Shown here: piece after piece, positions 44,211 to 54,850 of the stretch | How positions within the stretch are numbered: position 1 is the stretch's first letter | Layout of the letters: each line of letters starts with the position of its first letter | Source: Ahaetulla prasina | Lineage: Eukaryota > Chordata > Lepidosauria > Squamata > Colubridae | Length of the DNA: 64,000 nt | Reading direction: 5' to 3' | Assembly (NCBI RefSeq): GCF_028640845.1 | Contig: NC_080543.1 | Span: 1,248,667 to 1,312,666 of the forward strand | Notes under the pieces: model-generated | What the model was told of the DNA's origin: nothing | What the model saw: the letters and a program-made list of their open reading frames with translations, nothing else | The model's database searches: none | Program-made: the position numbers and the translations under genes

Positions 44211-44335
44211 TTCCTATTTGTTCTACGGTCTCCCTATTACTAATAAGTTTACACCTATTTCAATCTTATCAATCTGGCACTAAAGCTCTCTTGCGTTTGT
44301 GTGAACTTCTACTGGGCAAAATGGTGCATCAAAGG

Positions 44336-44556
44336 CAGTGGTGAAATCCAAATTTTTTTACTACCAGTTCTGTGGGCGTGGCTTGGTGGGCGTGGTGTGG
44401 CTTGGTGGGCGTGCCAGGGGAAGGATACTGCAAAATCTCCATTCCCTCCCCACTCTGGGGCCAGCCAGAGGTAGCATTTGCCAGTTCTCTGAACTGCTAA
44501 AAATTTCCGCTACTGGTTCTCCAGAACCTGTCAGAACCTACTGGATTTCACCCCTG
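44336..44556. mobile_element. hAT-like non-autonomous DNA transposon, copy 1
   Basis: Terminal inverted repeats CAGTGGTGAAATCCA and TGGATTTCACCCCTG (one mismatch). The 8-bp flanks ATCAAAGG (44328-44335) and ATCAGAGG (44557-44564) fit a slightly diverged hAT-style target duplication. The interior has 'ctgtgggcgtggcttggtgg'. There is no transposase. Confidence 0.8.
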
Positions 44557-44564
44557 ATCAGAGG

Positions 44565-45035
44565 GCAAAACTTCTGGAGACAACCTACCCTAAATGGGCT
44601 AATTTAAAGAATGCATCTACAATCCAGGAGCCGTGATTCCTGTGGGATTGAAATTTGGCAAATTTTATAAAATATTGTAGACATAAAGATGATCATAATG
44701 TATCTTATGACATAACACAAAATGTCATAAAACATTTCCTGATGTTTGGCTGTGTTAGACAGTTCAGCAGGAGCTGCTTTCATGGCAGGTGTGTCTCTGA
44801 ATATCTGCCTGAATTTTAAGGAACTTTTCCTGTGCGTTACAAGCTCTGCCATCCTGGAAGGCATTAAAGAACCTGGTGAAGACAGGATCTCTAGGAAAGG
44901 CGGACATAACCAGTCACTGGTTGCCCAGTTTAATCTCCATGTTCTGGGTCAATATCACTATCTGTGAGTGTAGCTCTTACACCTTCTAGGCCATTTGCAG
45001 CACTCCATAGCCTTCTGGCCACAATTCACAGTGTG
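44565..45035. other. Unassigned sequence
   Basis: No gene or repeat was recognised. A (TG)n run follows at about 45025-45062. Confidence 0.3.
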
Positions 45036-45064
45036 TGTTTGTGTGTGTGTGTGTGTGTGTGTTT

Positions 45065-45290
45065 GCTGGAAACCAGTGTTTGCTTCCAGGTTTGGTAAAA
45101 AAAACACCATGAAGAATGGGTTTGCTTAACAATCACGGTGTTTATGTTATGGCTGCTGCATCATTTAACCACTACCCAGAAAACATATTGTAAGCTTGGG
45201 TCAATCACGTGGTGACCCACTTAATGACTGACATAACTTACTAGTGTAAGTCTGGGTTCAATTATGGTCATGTCGAGGACTCTCTGTATT
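45065..45290. repeat. Degraded TIR repeat related to 52928-53255
   Basis: The right end reads 'ggttcaattatggtcatgtc' then 'gaggactctctgt'. This resembles the inverse complement of the 'acaggtagtcctcgactta' terminus at 52928. The left end is not clear. Confidence 0.45.
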
Positions 45291-45774
45291 GGCATTCTTA
45301 TTCGCACCATCTTCACCAGCAGCTCATTGTGTATTTGTGTGTGTGTCTTTTTTGTCCCTGATGGAATTGAAAATCTGCAAGGATGTTTTGTGTCATTGCT
45401 CTGTGCAGGATAACAAACTTGTTGGGTTGTAACGATAGGAACCAGCATAGAATTTGAGGATCCTTGTCTGTCGTGCCCATTGTCCAGACTGATGACTGAT
45501 GGTCTATCTCAACCGGGAATTCTCAGCCACAGTCATCTAATGTGAGGGCATCTAGGGCCCATTTCAAGGCTTCCTTTTCAGAGTCGCTTGGCTTCTGCTG
45601 GTCATGGCTTCTTGGCTAAATACCCCACTGGATGGTCTCCATTCTCCTAACTCTGAATTAAATAAAGCGCTTCCTTCTTTGCTTTGGGAGCCTTGACTTC
45701 TTTCAGAGCCAATATTTTCTTTCTACCAAATCTCATCTCTCCATTTCCTATCAGGATACCTAAATATTTAATTT

Positions 45775-46610
45775 TTTTATAGCTCTCCGCTCTTCCAGGC
45801 AAACCAGACAGGAACCACAACTGGATTTTCTAGGTTCTATCATATCGCAAGATCTAAAATGGACAGCTAACATCAAAAACATCATCAAAAAAGGACAACA
45901 AAGAATGTTCTTTCTGCGCCAACTCAGAAAGCTCAAACTGCCCAAGGAGCTGCTGATCCAGTTCTACAGAGGAATTATTGAGTCTTTGAGAGATTTGCAC
46001 CTCTATAACTGTCTGGCTTGGTTCTGCAACCCAACAAGAAAGACACAGACTTCGGAGGATAATTAGAACTGTAGAAAAAATAATTGCTACCAACCTGCCT
46101 TCCACTGAGGACCTGTATACTGCACGAATCAAGAAGAGGGCCGTGAAAATATTTACAGATCCCTCACATCCAGGACATAAACTGTTTCAACTCCTACCCT
46201 CAAAATGACACTATAGAGCACTGCACACCAGAACAACTAGACACAAGAATAGTTTTTCCCCGAAGGCCATCACTCTGCTAAACAAATAATTCCCTCAACA
46301 CTGTCAAACTATTTACTAAATCTGCACTACTATTAATCTTCTCATCGTTCCCATCACCAATCTCTTTCCTCTTATGACTGTAACCTTGTTGCTGGTAATC
46401 CTTATGATTTATATTGATGATTGTTCCTGATTGCTTATTTGTACCCTATGATTATTATTAAGTGTTGTATCATTAAGTGTTAATTTTGTACCCTATGACC
46501 ATCATTTGTGTTGTAAATGTTGTACCTCGATGAAGGTATCTTTTCTTTTATGTACACCTTTGCACCAAGACAAATTCCTTGTGTGTCCAATCACACTTGG
46601 CCAATAAAGA
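45775..46610 (+). mobile_element. L3/CR1-like snake LINE, 3' part
   Basis: Reads the ORF2 C-terminus in broken frames (KKGQQRMFFLRQLRKLKL on the plus strand; TARIKKRAVKIF). The 3' end follows (caaattccttgtgtgtccaa, tcacacttggccaataaaga) and runs directly into a TTCTA microsatellite. Confidence 0.8.
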
Positions 46611-46818
46611 TTCTATTCTATTCTATTCTATTCTATTCTATTCTATTCTATTCTATTCTATTCTATTCTATTCTATTCTATTCTATTCTATTCTATTCTA
46701 TTCTATTCTATTCTATTCCATTCCATTCCATTCCATATTTTCTATTATATTCTATGCCATTCTATGCCATTCTATGCTATCTGTTCTACTCTACTCTATT
46801 CTATTCTATTCTATTCTA
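46611..46818. repeat. (TTCTA)n microsatellite seeded by the LINE
   Basis: About 20 or more near-perfect TTCTA units, then TTCCA and irregular variants up to 46818. It starts exactly at the LINE 3' end. Confidence 0.9.
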
Positions 46819-47529
46819 AGTCTACATGAGCAGAATTCTGGATGTCTGAAGGCACAAACGTCCTGGTGCTGCTTTTCACTCCTGATCTTTTCTACATTTC
46901 TTCCTCTGGCTGTTAAGCCACTGGAGGCTCCTGCCTCTCTTCTCCCACCGTTTCCTGGGCAGCATCTCTTCCCCTCGTTATGCGAGGTCATTTCCGCATT
47001 GCATTACAAAAGCCCAGGGGACATTTTGTTGGACTGCCTGAAAGACCAGGGTTTTTTGAGACTTGTTGCCGTTGTTCCCAAATGCTCTAAATAGACAATG
47101 ATGTCATCCAGGTAAACCTCGTCCCACTTTCCTCGGCCAGGTAAGATTTGGCCTGTTAATGTTTGGAAGGTGACAGAAGCTCCACGCAGACCGAATGGCG
47201 TTTTGGTGATTGGAAATGAACCTTGCAGTGTTACAAAATCTGTTTTCTCGCTTGATTCTGTCTCCAGAGGGATTTACCAGTGATTTTTTGCGAAATCTAA
47301 CGTTGGCATGAATTTAGCTCCTCTTAGCTGATCTAGCAAATCATCTATATGAGGCATAAATAGCTATCAAACTTGGCTATTTGATTTATCAGCCTCACAT
47401 CAGCACAAAATCATATATCACCATTGGCTTAATGAGCTAATAGCAGGAGAACTTCACACACTCTATGATTTCTGGTTTCAACATTTTATTAATCTCCCTT
47501 TTAAGATAATTATTAAATGTTCTGGCACC

Positions 47530-47745
47530 CTAGAGCAGGGTCTCCAACCTTGGCAACTTGAAGACTTGTGGACTCCAACTCCCAGAATTCCTCAGCCAGC
47601 AAAGCTGGCTTCAAGTTGCCAAGGTTGGAGACTTCTGCTATAGAGCAGAGATCTTCAATTTTGGCAACTTTAAGACTTGTGGACTTCAATTCCCAGAAAC
47701 CCCCAGCCAGCTGTGCTGTGTCAAGTTTTGAGACCTCTGTTCTAG
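47530..47745. repeat. Two tandem palindromic MITE-like units
   Basis: The first unit has arms 'caaccttggcaacttgaaga' and 'cttcaagttgccaaggttgg'. The second (about 47640-47745) starts 'cttcaattttggcaacttta' and ends 'tgtcaagttttgagacctct'. Same family as 23873-23985. Confidence 0.65.
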
Positions 47746-48232
47746 GGGGTCTTTATCTAATTGGATAAGAATCTCCTAGATCCATCCAAGTTCATCTCAA
47801 AGAGAGTCAGCACAGACCACAAATCTCTTCTTAACTGACCCAGCTTCATCCACAGCTCCCCTTTGGAAACCAGCAAGAAATTGTGTGAGGAAGAAGGTTC
47901 GTCCTACACCTGAGCTACAGATATTCACCACTATTGCAAAGAAATTGTACGTCAAGGAGGAATCTTGACTCTTGACTCCCTCCTGCTGGGGTTTCCCAGC
48001 TTCCCCATCTAGCCTAGAATGGTGAGTTTCCTGGGTTTGTGCAGTGGGGACAGGAGTAGCCAGGCAGCTCCTTCCCACCACAGAGGTTGAACAGCCCCCA
48101 GCGGGAAAGGATCGTTGGGCCTTGCCCCTCTGATGAACAAGGGGGAGCAGAAGCAACAGAGGAGCTCTGCTGGTGCCCAGCTACTCTGGGTTTGAGCATG
48201 GTGGAGGGAGGCACAGGTCTCTGGCCCAAGAA
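47746..48232. other. Unassigned intergenic sequence
   Basis: No gene or repeat was recognised. Confidence 0.3.
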
Positions 48233-48880
48233 GAATAACAGAGTTGGAAGGGACCTTGGAGGTCTTCTAGTCCAACCTCCTGCTCAGACAGGGAATCCCG
48301 GACTATTTCAGACAAATGGCTGTCCAATCTCCACTGATGGAGCACCCACAACTTCTGAAGGCAAGCTTTTCCACTGGGTCATTGTTCTAAGGGCCAGGAA
48401 ATTCCTCCTTAATTCTAGATTGGTCCGCTTCTTGATTAGTCTCCATTCGTTGCTTCTTATCCTGCCTTCAGGGGCTTTGAAGAATAGGTTGACCCAGTGG
48501 TGAAATCCAATTTTTTTTACTACCGGTTCTGTGGGCGTGGCTTGATGGGCGTGGCAGGGGAAGGATACTAGAAAATCCCCATTTCCTCCCCACTCCTGGG
48601 GGAAGGATACTGCAAAATCTCCATTCCCACCCCACTCTGGGGCCAGCCAGAAGTGGCATTTGTCAGTTCTCCAAACTACTCAAAATTTCCACTGCTGGTT
48701 CTCCAGAACCTGTCAGAACCTGCTGGATTTCACCTTGCTGGTTGACCCCCTTCTTCTTTGTGGCAGCCCCTCCAATATTGCAACACTGCTATCATGTCAC
48801 CCCTAATCCTTCTCTTCATTCAATGTGACATTCCCAATTCCTGCAACTGTTCTTTGTATGTCTTAGTTTAGGGTGAGGAG
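48233..48880 (-). mobile_element. CR1 LINE 3' part interrupted by a hAT element
   Basis: CR1 3' end at 48233-48300 (gttggaagggaccttggagg). The sequence runs to 48494 and resumes at 48740 with 'cttctttgtggcagcccctc', then the further coding region to about 48880. Confidence 0.75.
48495..48737. mobile_element. hAT-like non-autonomous DNA transposon, copy 2
   Basis: Begins CAGTGGTGAAATCCA like copy 1 and ends 'ctggatttcacc' with a few diverged bases. It is bracketed by the 8-bp direct repeat GGTTGACC (48487-48494 and 48740-48747), within the CR1 sequence. It holds a partial internal duplication of the 'gggaaggatactgcaaaatc' block. Confidence 0.82.
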
Positions 48881-49019
48881 GAAGGAGAGTCCCTCTAGCT
48901 TCTTCTCTGCCCCCCTTGGGGAAAAGCCAGCTGGGGAAGGTCCTAGGAAGGATGACCTCTGAAGTAGGGGGGTCCCTACCCCCCACCCCGCCTCTCTTTG
49001 CTCTTTGGATGCTCATCCT

Positions 49020-49170
49020 GCATAAATGCATAAGTGCACCTGCGTGCCTACCATCCCTGTCCTAATATTCCTTTTTACTTACTCTTTTCATGTATCCAAA
49101 TTATGTTTATACTTTTACTTGTTATCTTATATATGATTGACAAAATAAAAATAAATAAATAAATAAATAA
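49020..49170 (+). mobile_element. LINE 3' end with (AAAT)n tail
   Basis: Matches the 3' UTR at 23490-23680 (cataagtgcacctgcgtgcc, taccatccctgtcctaat, attgacaaaataaaaata) and ends in an AAAT run. Confidence 0.6.
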
Positions 49171-50285
49171 CTGGCATCAACTTCCAGGCGCTCTCCAGGC
49201 CTTCCCTCAAAGGCTGCGCTCTGGTGGATCTGGGCAGATATGGGGGCCTCCTTGGAACGCTCACCCGGCCCTTAAGACGCAACAGACACCCCCCCCAGAC
49301 CTTGCTCTTCCCACAAGTCTTGGGGAAGGGTGAGGGTGGGGCCCTAAAAAGTTGTTCTCTGGCCCTGTGGAGTTTGGGGGCACCAAGTTTTCTGTGTGGC
49401 ATTTATGTGATTGTTGTTGTTTATAGGATTGTTATTGTTGCTATTGCTGCATTGTTGTTTGGGAGCCCCCTCCCCCAGGGTTGAGTTGCATTTAATAAAT
49501 AAATAAATGCAAGACTGCTGCACCTTGGTCTAGCCATGGGGAGACCTCTGGAGGTGGGGAGCTTGTGGATCCCCCTTCCCCTAAGAAGGCTTGAGAAAGG
49601 AGTTGATGGGCTTTGAACAGTGCCCCTGTCTGGAGTGGTAACCAGCTCAGTTCCCCGCTGGACATGGGGCAGTGCAGGCTGGCTAACAAGCATGATCCCC
49701 CCCTCCCCGCCCCTCTCCCCAGCCTCTCCATTAGCTCTCATGCCAGCATATTCAGAGCTTTTCCTGAAGGTCACCCAGGCACGCATGAGCTAAATTTGGT
49801 GAATACTGGGAGGTGGGGGGGGGCAATGAGAACTTATCAAGTTGTGTCAATGTATTGTGCGCTCACACCACCCACTTTGCAAAAGTTAATTAAGGGACCC
49901 AGTTAGGTTTCTGTGTGAAAGCTTATTGGCTTCTGAATAAGCCTTCCCCCAGCAGCCCCAGTTTCTGGGCCAAAGAGAAGTCCTATTTCCTTATCAACAA
50001 AGCCTGAGATCAAAAGTGGGGGGGGGCTCTAGAGACAGCCCCCCCCTCCCCTAGCAAAGAAAGGATGGTTCCCCAGCAACAGCAGAGCGGTGAGAGACTC
50101 AAGAGACTTGGCAAATGGCGGGACCTGTTTTTCTGCAGGCCCGACTTCCCCCCAAACAAATCCTATTCCTTTCCCTCCGCCCCTCTACTGTGCTTCATTA
50201 GGGTGACGGGTGGGGTTTTGGGGCGACCCACAGGACTTCCCCAAACCCCTCATTCTCCCTCCCAGGACCATAAAAATGTGCCACT
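49171..50285. other. 3' flank of beta-globin gene 1
   Basis: No coding sequence was recognised. It contains short poly-G and poly-C runs (near 49695, 49815 and 50030). Confidence 0.35.
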
Positions 50286-50306
50286 CTGCTTGTTTTGAAG
50301 AGGACT

Positions 50307-50312
50307 TTTATT
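50307..50312 (-). terminator. Poly(A) signal of beta-globin gene 1
   Basis: AATAAA on the minus strand, about 75 bases after the stop codon, as is usual for globin genes. Confidence 0.85.
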
Positions 50313-50385
50313 GCATCATCAGTGGGCGAGGAGGGGCTCCAGATGTGGCGAGGGGGGGCAGGCAGCTGCTATGCCACCGGGAGGT

Positions 50386-51342
50386 CTAGTGGTACCGGCG
50401 GGCCAAGGCGTGGGCCACCACATTGGTCAACTTCTGATAGGCGGCGTGGCAGCAGGGAGTGAACTCTTTCCCATAGTGGCCGGCCAGGACAATAAGGAGG
50501 ATGTTGCCCAGAAGCTGGAAGAGAAGGGAGGGGGATACTGAAGGCTGCTGCAAGAGGAGCCTTTGCTGGCATCTCTGCCCCCCCCCCCCCAACATCCCAC
50601 CTCCCCCAAGTGGAGCACACTAGAAAGGAGTTTGCCCACCAAGCACAGAAAGAAGAAAAGAAACACTGAGATGTTCCCTCTTTTCCTCCTGGGCTCCCCA
50701 AAAGGCCAGGAAAGAGGGTCAATTGTCCATCTGACCCAGGTCAGTCCTGTGTCTGGACACCTGTGCCTCTCCTGGGAAGAAAGGGGACTTTTGCTCATTC
50801 CTGCTCAAAAAAGGACTCATTGCCATCATTTCAGAGCTCTCAGGCTGCCCGCCCAGTCTTGAGGTGCCCAACAGGGGCCCTTGCCCGGCCCGGGAGGGAG
50901 GGAGGGGGTCCACCTCACCCTGAAGTTCTCGGGGTCCACGTGCAGCTTGTCGCAGTGCAGCTCGCTCAGCTTGGCGAAGGTCTCCTTGACGCTGTCCAGG
51001 TGCTTGATGGCCTCTGCGAAGGAGGTCAGCACCTTCTTGCCGTGGGCCTTGACCAGGGGGTTGCCGCAGATGGCGCTGGGGCCAGAGAGGTTCCCGAAGT
51101 GGGCGAAGAACCGCTGGGTCCAGGGATACACCACCAGCAGTCTGCCAGGAGAGAGGGAGAGGAAGGGGAGGAGGAGGAGGAGGAGGAGATGGGGACGGGG
51201 GTCCCCGCGGGGCCCGCCCTCCGCCCCCCGGCCCGGCCAGGAGCTCTTACTTCCCGAGGGTGGCACCGCCGACTTCGCCTATGTCCACCTTGCTCCAAAG
51301 GCAGGTGATCAGCTGCTTCTCTTCGGCCGACCAGTGCACCAT
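50386..51342 (-). CDS. Beta-type haemoglobin chain, gene 1
   Basis: A complete beta-globin gene. Coding exons on the minus strand: 51251-51342 (92 bp), 50919-51141 (223 bp), 50386-50514 (129 bp); introns of 109 and 404 bp with GT/AG ends. The product is 147 codons with Met, opening [19 protein letters not shown], with [12 protein letters not shown] after the first intron. The distal His (E7, mature 63) is in VKAHGKKV and the proximal His (F8, mature 92) in [16 protein letters not shown]. The C-terminus is ALARRYH. Lys82 and His2, which bind organic phosphate in tetramers, are kept; position 143 is Arg, not His. There are five cysteines (mature 13, 55, 93, 125, 126). It forms the oxygen-carrying tetramer with alpha chains in red cells. 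It lies downstream of gene 2 on the same strand. Adult versus embryonic use cannot be read from the sequence. All splice sites and exon lengths are standard, so it looks functional. Confidence 0.96.
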
Positions 51343-51424
51343 GCTGGCTGCTGGAGGAGGGAGCGCTCGAGAGGCTGTTCGCGAGAAGGGCGGAGGGAGC
51401 TGAGGCCGGACCGCGGGGGGCAAC

Positions 51425-51431
51425 TTTTATA
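51425..51431 (-). promoter_or_regulatory. TATA box of beta-globin gene 1
   Basis: TATAAAA on the minus strand, about 85 bases before the ATG, implying a 5' UTR of roughly 55 bases. A GATA-type site (AGATAA on the minus strand) is at 51505-51510. No clear CCAAT box was seen. The surrounding 51.2-52.2 kb is strongly CpG-rich. Confidence 0.85.
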
Positions 51432-51439
51432 CCTTGCGC

Positions 51440-52925
51440 CCGGCAGCCCCGCCTACCCGGATCGGGCCTCGCCCGGACCCGGCGCCTCTCCTGCCCGCAG
51501 CCCGTTATCTCCCTCCGTCTCTCTCTGCTTGGGAGGGGGCGCACAGAAGGCCGCTCTTCCCCGCCGCCCTCCAGCTTCCTGGGCGCAGCGGCGCTCCGGC
51601 CGAGCGAGCTGACTGGCCGGCCGGCGCTCCCGTCTCCTGGAGGGGCAGCTCGGCGGGTGGGGGTGGGGGGCGCTTCTCGGCCACGTTCAGAGCCGTGGGG
51701 GGGCAGCTACCACCAAAGAGGACGGAGCCTTCATGCCCCCCCCCTTCGAGCTCAGGGCTTGTTCTGTCTCCGTTCGGACCGCGGGCGCAGTTTAGCGGGT
51801 GGGCTCGTGTCCGGGGCGCGACTGGATGCTGCTGCGCTTTTCCCGGGCCGGCTCCGTCGGCGGGGCCAACTCCAAGGCCGGGTCTAAGCCCAGTTGCAGG
51901 CAGCCCCGCAGCCCCGACCCCGTTCAATTGGCTGAGGAGCGAGCTGCCGCTTCGCCGCCGGCCGCCCAGGTCCGCTCCTCGGAGAGCGTCCGGGGAGGCT
52001 GCTGGCCTGGTGGAGGGGAGGTGCGGTGGGGGACTTTTCCTGACTATGGAGCCCTCCCGGCCGAGACCGCAGCCTGGAACCGTCCCGCCGCCAGGCCGGC
52101 AGAGAGAGGCCGGCGCTTTCGGGAACGGGACCCGGAGGTTGGCGGAGCGCTGTCTTTCCCTCAGTGGAGGGGCGGGGAGGGGGGCTAGGCTACAAAGGCC
52201 GATGGGTTGAAGTCTGAAGCCCTTGAGAAACACTGATGGAGACCCTCCCCCCACTTTTAGCGGGGAGGGGGGGGGACAGGGAGCATTCTTAGCTGCCCCA
52301 CCAAACTTTTCTAGAGGGGATTCTTTAACTTTTGCTAGAGCAGGGAGGGCGGTGGAGAGGGAGAGGGGGGGCGAAGGAATCGATGGAACTCTTCTCCACT
52401 ATAGGACACTGACCTGGCTGCTATTTAGTGGGCTGACTGGGAGGGCATCTAGGATGAGTGAGACCCGAGGGGCAAATTCCCCCCCCCACGCGGTCCGTTT
52501 GTTGGGACAGAGGAGGAGATACTCTGCGGGATTGCCTGGTGTAGGCCTGGAACTGCCTCTAGGCTGCTTTCTGTACACACACACACACACACCCGCCCCC
52601 AGACACCACTTGGGCTCCTTAAGGAGCTTCGAGGACCCCTTTTCGGGCTGCGCAGCTTCTCCCACCCCACACCCCAGCTTCTCCAGAACTCCTTGGACCT
52701 GTGGGGAAGCAGTGGCGCCTCTGGCTTCCTTCTGACACATGGGGAGCCCCCAGTGACCCTCCGGGAGGTGGACTGGACAGGCAGCAGCGAGCAAGCACCT
52801 TCCCACCCCCGTCAGCGGCAGAGAAACCCTTCCCCAATTCCCCTTTTGAGAAATGGGAGGGGGCCCAGCTGGAGAAGGCTTTGCTGAGATGGGCAGCAAA
52901 CAGTTTCCCTGTGTGTCTGAACGGA
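51440..52925. other. CpG-rich upstream region of beta-globin gene 1
   Basis: GC- and CpG-rich DNA up to about 52200, then ordinary sequence with a (CA)n run at about 52574-52592. Long open frames on both strands here are GC artefacts with no recognisable domain. Confidence 0.45.
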
Positions 52926-52927
52926 TA

Positions 52928-53255
52928 TACAGGTAGTCCTCGACTTACAACAGTTCTCTTAGTGACCTGTTACACCACTGAAAAAATGACATGATCATTT
53001 TTCACACTTGCAACCATTGCAGCATCCCCAGGGTCATGCTTGGCAACTGACACATATTTATGACGGTCGCAGTGTGTCCCAGAGTCATGTGATGCGCTTT
53101 TGCAACCTTCTGAAACAAAAGTCCATGGGGAAGCCAGATTCACTTAACAGCTGTGGCAAGAAAAGTCGTAAAATGGGGCAAAACTGACTTAACAATTGTC
53201 TTGCTTAGCGACGTAAATGGGCTCAATTGTGGTTGTAAGTGGATGACCATCTATG
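52928..53255. mobile_element. TIR DNA-transposon-like repeat
   Basis: The left terminus is 'acaggtagtcctcgacttac'. The right terminus, 'gttgtaagtggatgaccatc', is its approximate inverse complement. The interior is internally palindromic, with 'cagattcacttaacagctgt' and 'gtcgtaaaatggggcaaaac'. There is no transposase. Confidence 0.65.
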
Positions 53256-54050
53256 AATATTTGTGAGGAATCTTATGATGTGTGGCTCCTGCTCCTGAAG
53301 CCCCGGCCCTCCCCAGGCAGAGGAGTCCAAATGCTCAAGAGAGCAGCAAAGCCAGTCCGGGGCAGCCCCTGCAGCTCCCCCAGAGGGAGGGCAAGGGACT
53401 AGCCCTTCGGCTGAGCCCAGCCTACTCCACAGGGTGGTTGTTGTGGGTAGTATGTGCATTGCGCATCCTGTTGAACTCTTGGAGGAAGAGGAGATGGGGA
53501 GCAGGTCAGGGTGACCCAGGGATTGGGGAAAGCCATCATCTCACAGCCATGCGTTAGTTTGGACCCTCCAGAAAGGGCCTTGAGCGGCTTCCCCACCTAT
53601 TCTGTGGGTCCCAGTCAGAACTCAAAGCGGCCTTCCCTGGTCTGCCTTAGAAGAGGGATTCCTGTCTCTAAGCAGTGAGGAATCTGGGGCAGGGGCAGGA
53701 GGACCTTCTATGGGATTGATTCCACCAAGTTTACCTCGCTGGCTGACCGCAAGCCAGCCCCCACCCCCAATTCTACCTCTGTTCCCCACCCCTGAATCTG
53801 GCTTCAATCTGCCTGGGGTCCCTTCCCTGTCCTGCTAGCCATCAACCTCTCCTCGGCTTCAGAGGTGGGGCAGAGCTATCTCTCCCACCAGCAGGCCTTG
53901 GGTGTGCCAGGGGTGGGGGTGGGGGCAGTCTGAGGACTGCTGTGTTTGACCTGGTCTATCTCTCGGGCCCAGCTGAAGCAGCCGGCCGGGCCCCTGGAAA
54001 ATAGCTCCCCCCCCCTCGCTGGGGAAAGTGATAACAGAAGCTCATATTGA
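53256..54050. other. Unassigned sequence between the globin genes
   Basis: No gene or repeat was recognised. It includes 'ctatctctcgggcccagctg' near 53955 and a 'gaaagtgataacag' GATA-type motif (TGATAA) at about 54028. These are possible regulatory elements, but single motifs are weak evidence. Confidence 0.3.
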
Positions 54051-54054
54051 GGAG

Positions 54055-54560
54055 AAGGGTCCAGAATCAGAACAGAGCTGCAAGGGACCTTCTAGTCTTC
54101 TACGCTATCGCATTTCAGACAGATGGCTGTCCAGTCTTAAAAATCTCCAGTGATGAAGCACCCACAACTTCTGGTGGCAAGCTCTTCCACTGGTTAATTG
54201 TCCTCACTATTAGGAAGTTTCTCCTAATTCCAGGTTGCTTGTCTCCTTGATTAGTTTCCACCTGTTGTCCTGCCTTCTGGTGCTTTGGAAAATGGGCGGA
54301 CCCCCTCTTCTTTGTGGCAATCCCTCAAATACTGGAATACTGCTATCACATCAGTCCTGGTTCTTTTTCTCGATAGTAACCATACCCAAATCCTGGAATT
54401 GTTCTTCATATGTTTTCTTCTCCAGGCCTTTAATCATCTTAGTTGCTCTTTTCTGTCTTTTTCCAAAGTCTCAACATGTTTTTGTAATGCAGTGACTGAA
54501 ACTGCATGCAGTATTCCAGGTGTGGCCTTACTAAAGCTTTATAAAGCAGCACTAATACTT
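54055..54560 (-). mobile_element. CR1 LINE 3' part
   Basis: Minus-strand CR1 with its 3' end near 54060-54100 (cagagctgcaagggaccttc). It continues through 'tttgtggcaatccctcaaat' and 'gtattccaggtgtggcctta'. Decayed. Confidence 0.75.
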
Positions 54561-54850
54561 ATTATTTATTTATTTATTTATTAGATTTCTAGACCGCCCT
54601 TCTCCCGAAGGACTCAGGGCGGTGTACAACCATATTAAAACACATAGGTACACAATAAATTTAAAATACATTTAAAATGAAATATTTAACCGGCCAATTT
54701 AAAACTAAAAACGGTCGAAAGACCGATATAAAACCCTAAAATATAAAATTATAAATAGATTAATACAGTTTAAAATTCAATTAAAACTAAATTAAACTAA
54801 AATCAAATTAAAATAATATTTAGGCTAGTCCTGCCAGATTGAATAGCAGA
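54548..54850 (-). mobile_element. L2-clade LINE 3' UTR fragment
   Basis: Matches the 3' UTR of the L2 at 11545 ('ctcagggcggtgtacaacc' after a TTTA run), with the end of the coding region at about 54815-54840. It sits next to the CR1. Confidence 0.65.

Larger units (their letters stand above)
45450..47480 (-). mobile_element. Ty3/gypsy-like LTR retrotransposon remnant, split by an L3 LINE
   Basis: On the minus strand at about 47050-47230 there is a reverse transcriptase core with PFGLRG and the YLDDI catalytic box. A likely RNase H remnant lies at about 45450-45770. The L3 LINE at 45775-46818 sits between the two. Stops and gaps show an old, dead copy. No LTRs were identified. Confidence 0.55.

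Noticed and set aside
46517..47094. Open frame with repeated FYSIL residues
   Set aside because: It is a translation of the TTCTA microsatellite and flanking LINE end.
50763..51308. Plus-strand open frames across beta-globin exon 2
   Set aside because: Shadows of the minus-strand globin coding exon.
51434..52254. Two frames of about 250 codons on opposite strands upstream of beta-globin gene 1
   Set aside because: GC-rich composition artefacts in the CpG-rich globin upstream region, with no known domain.
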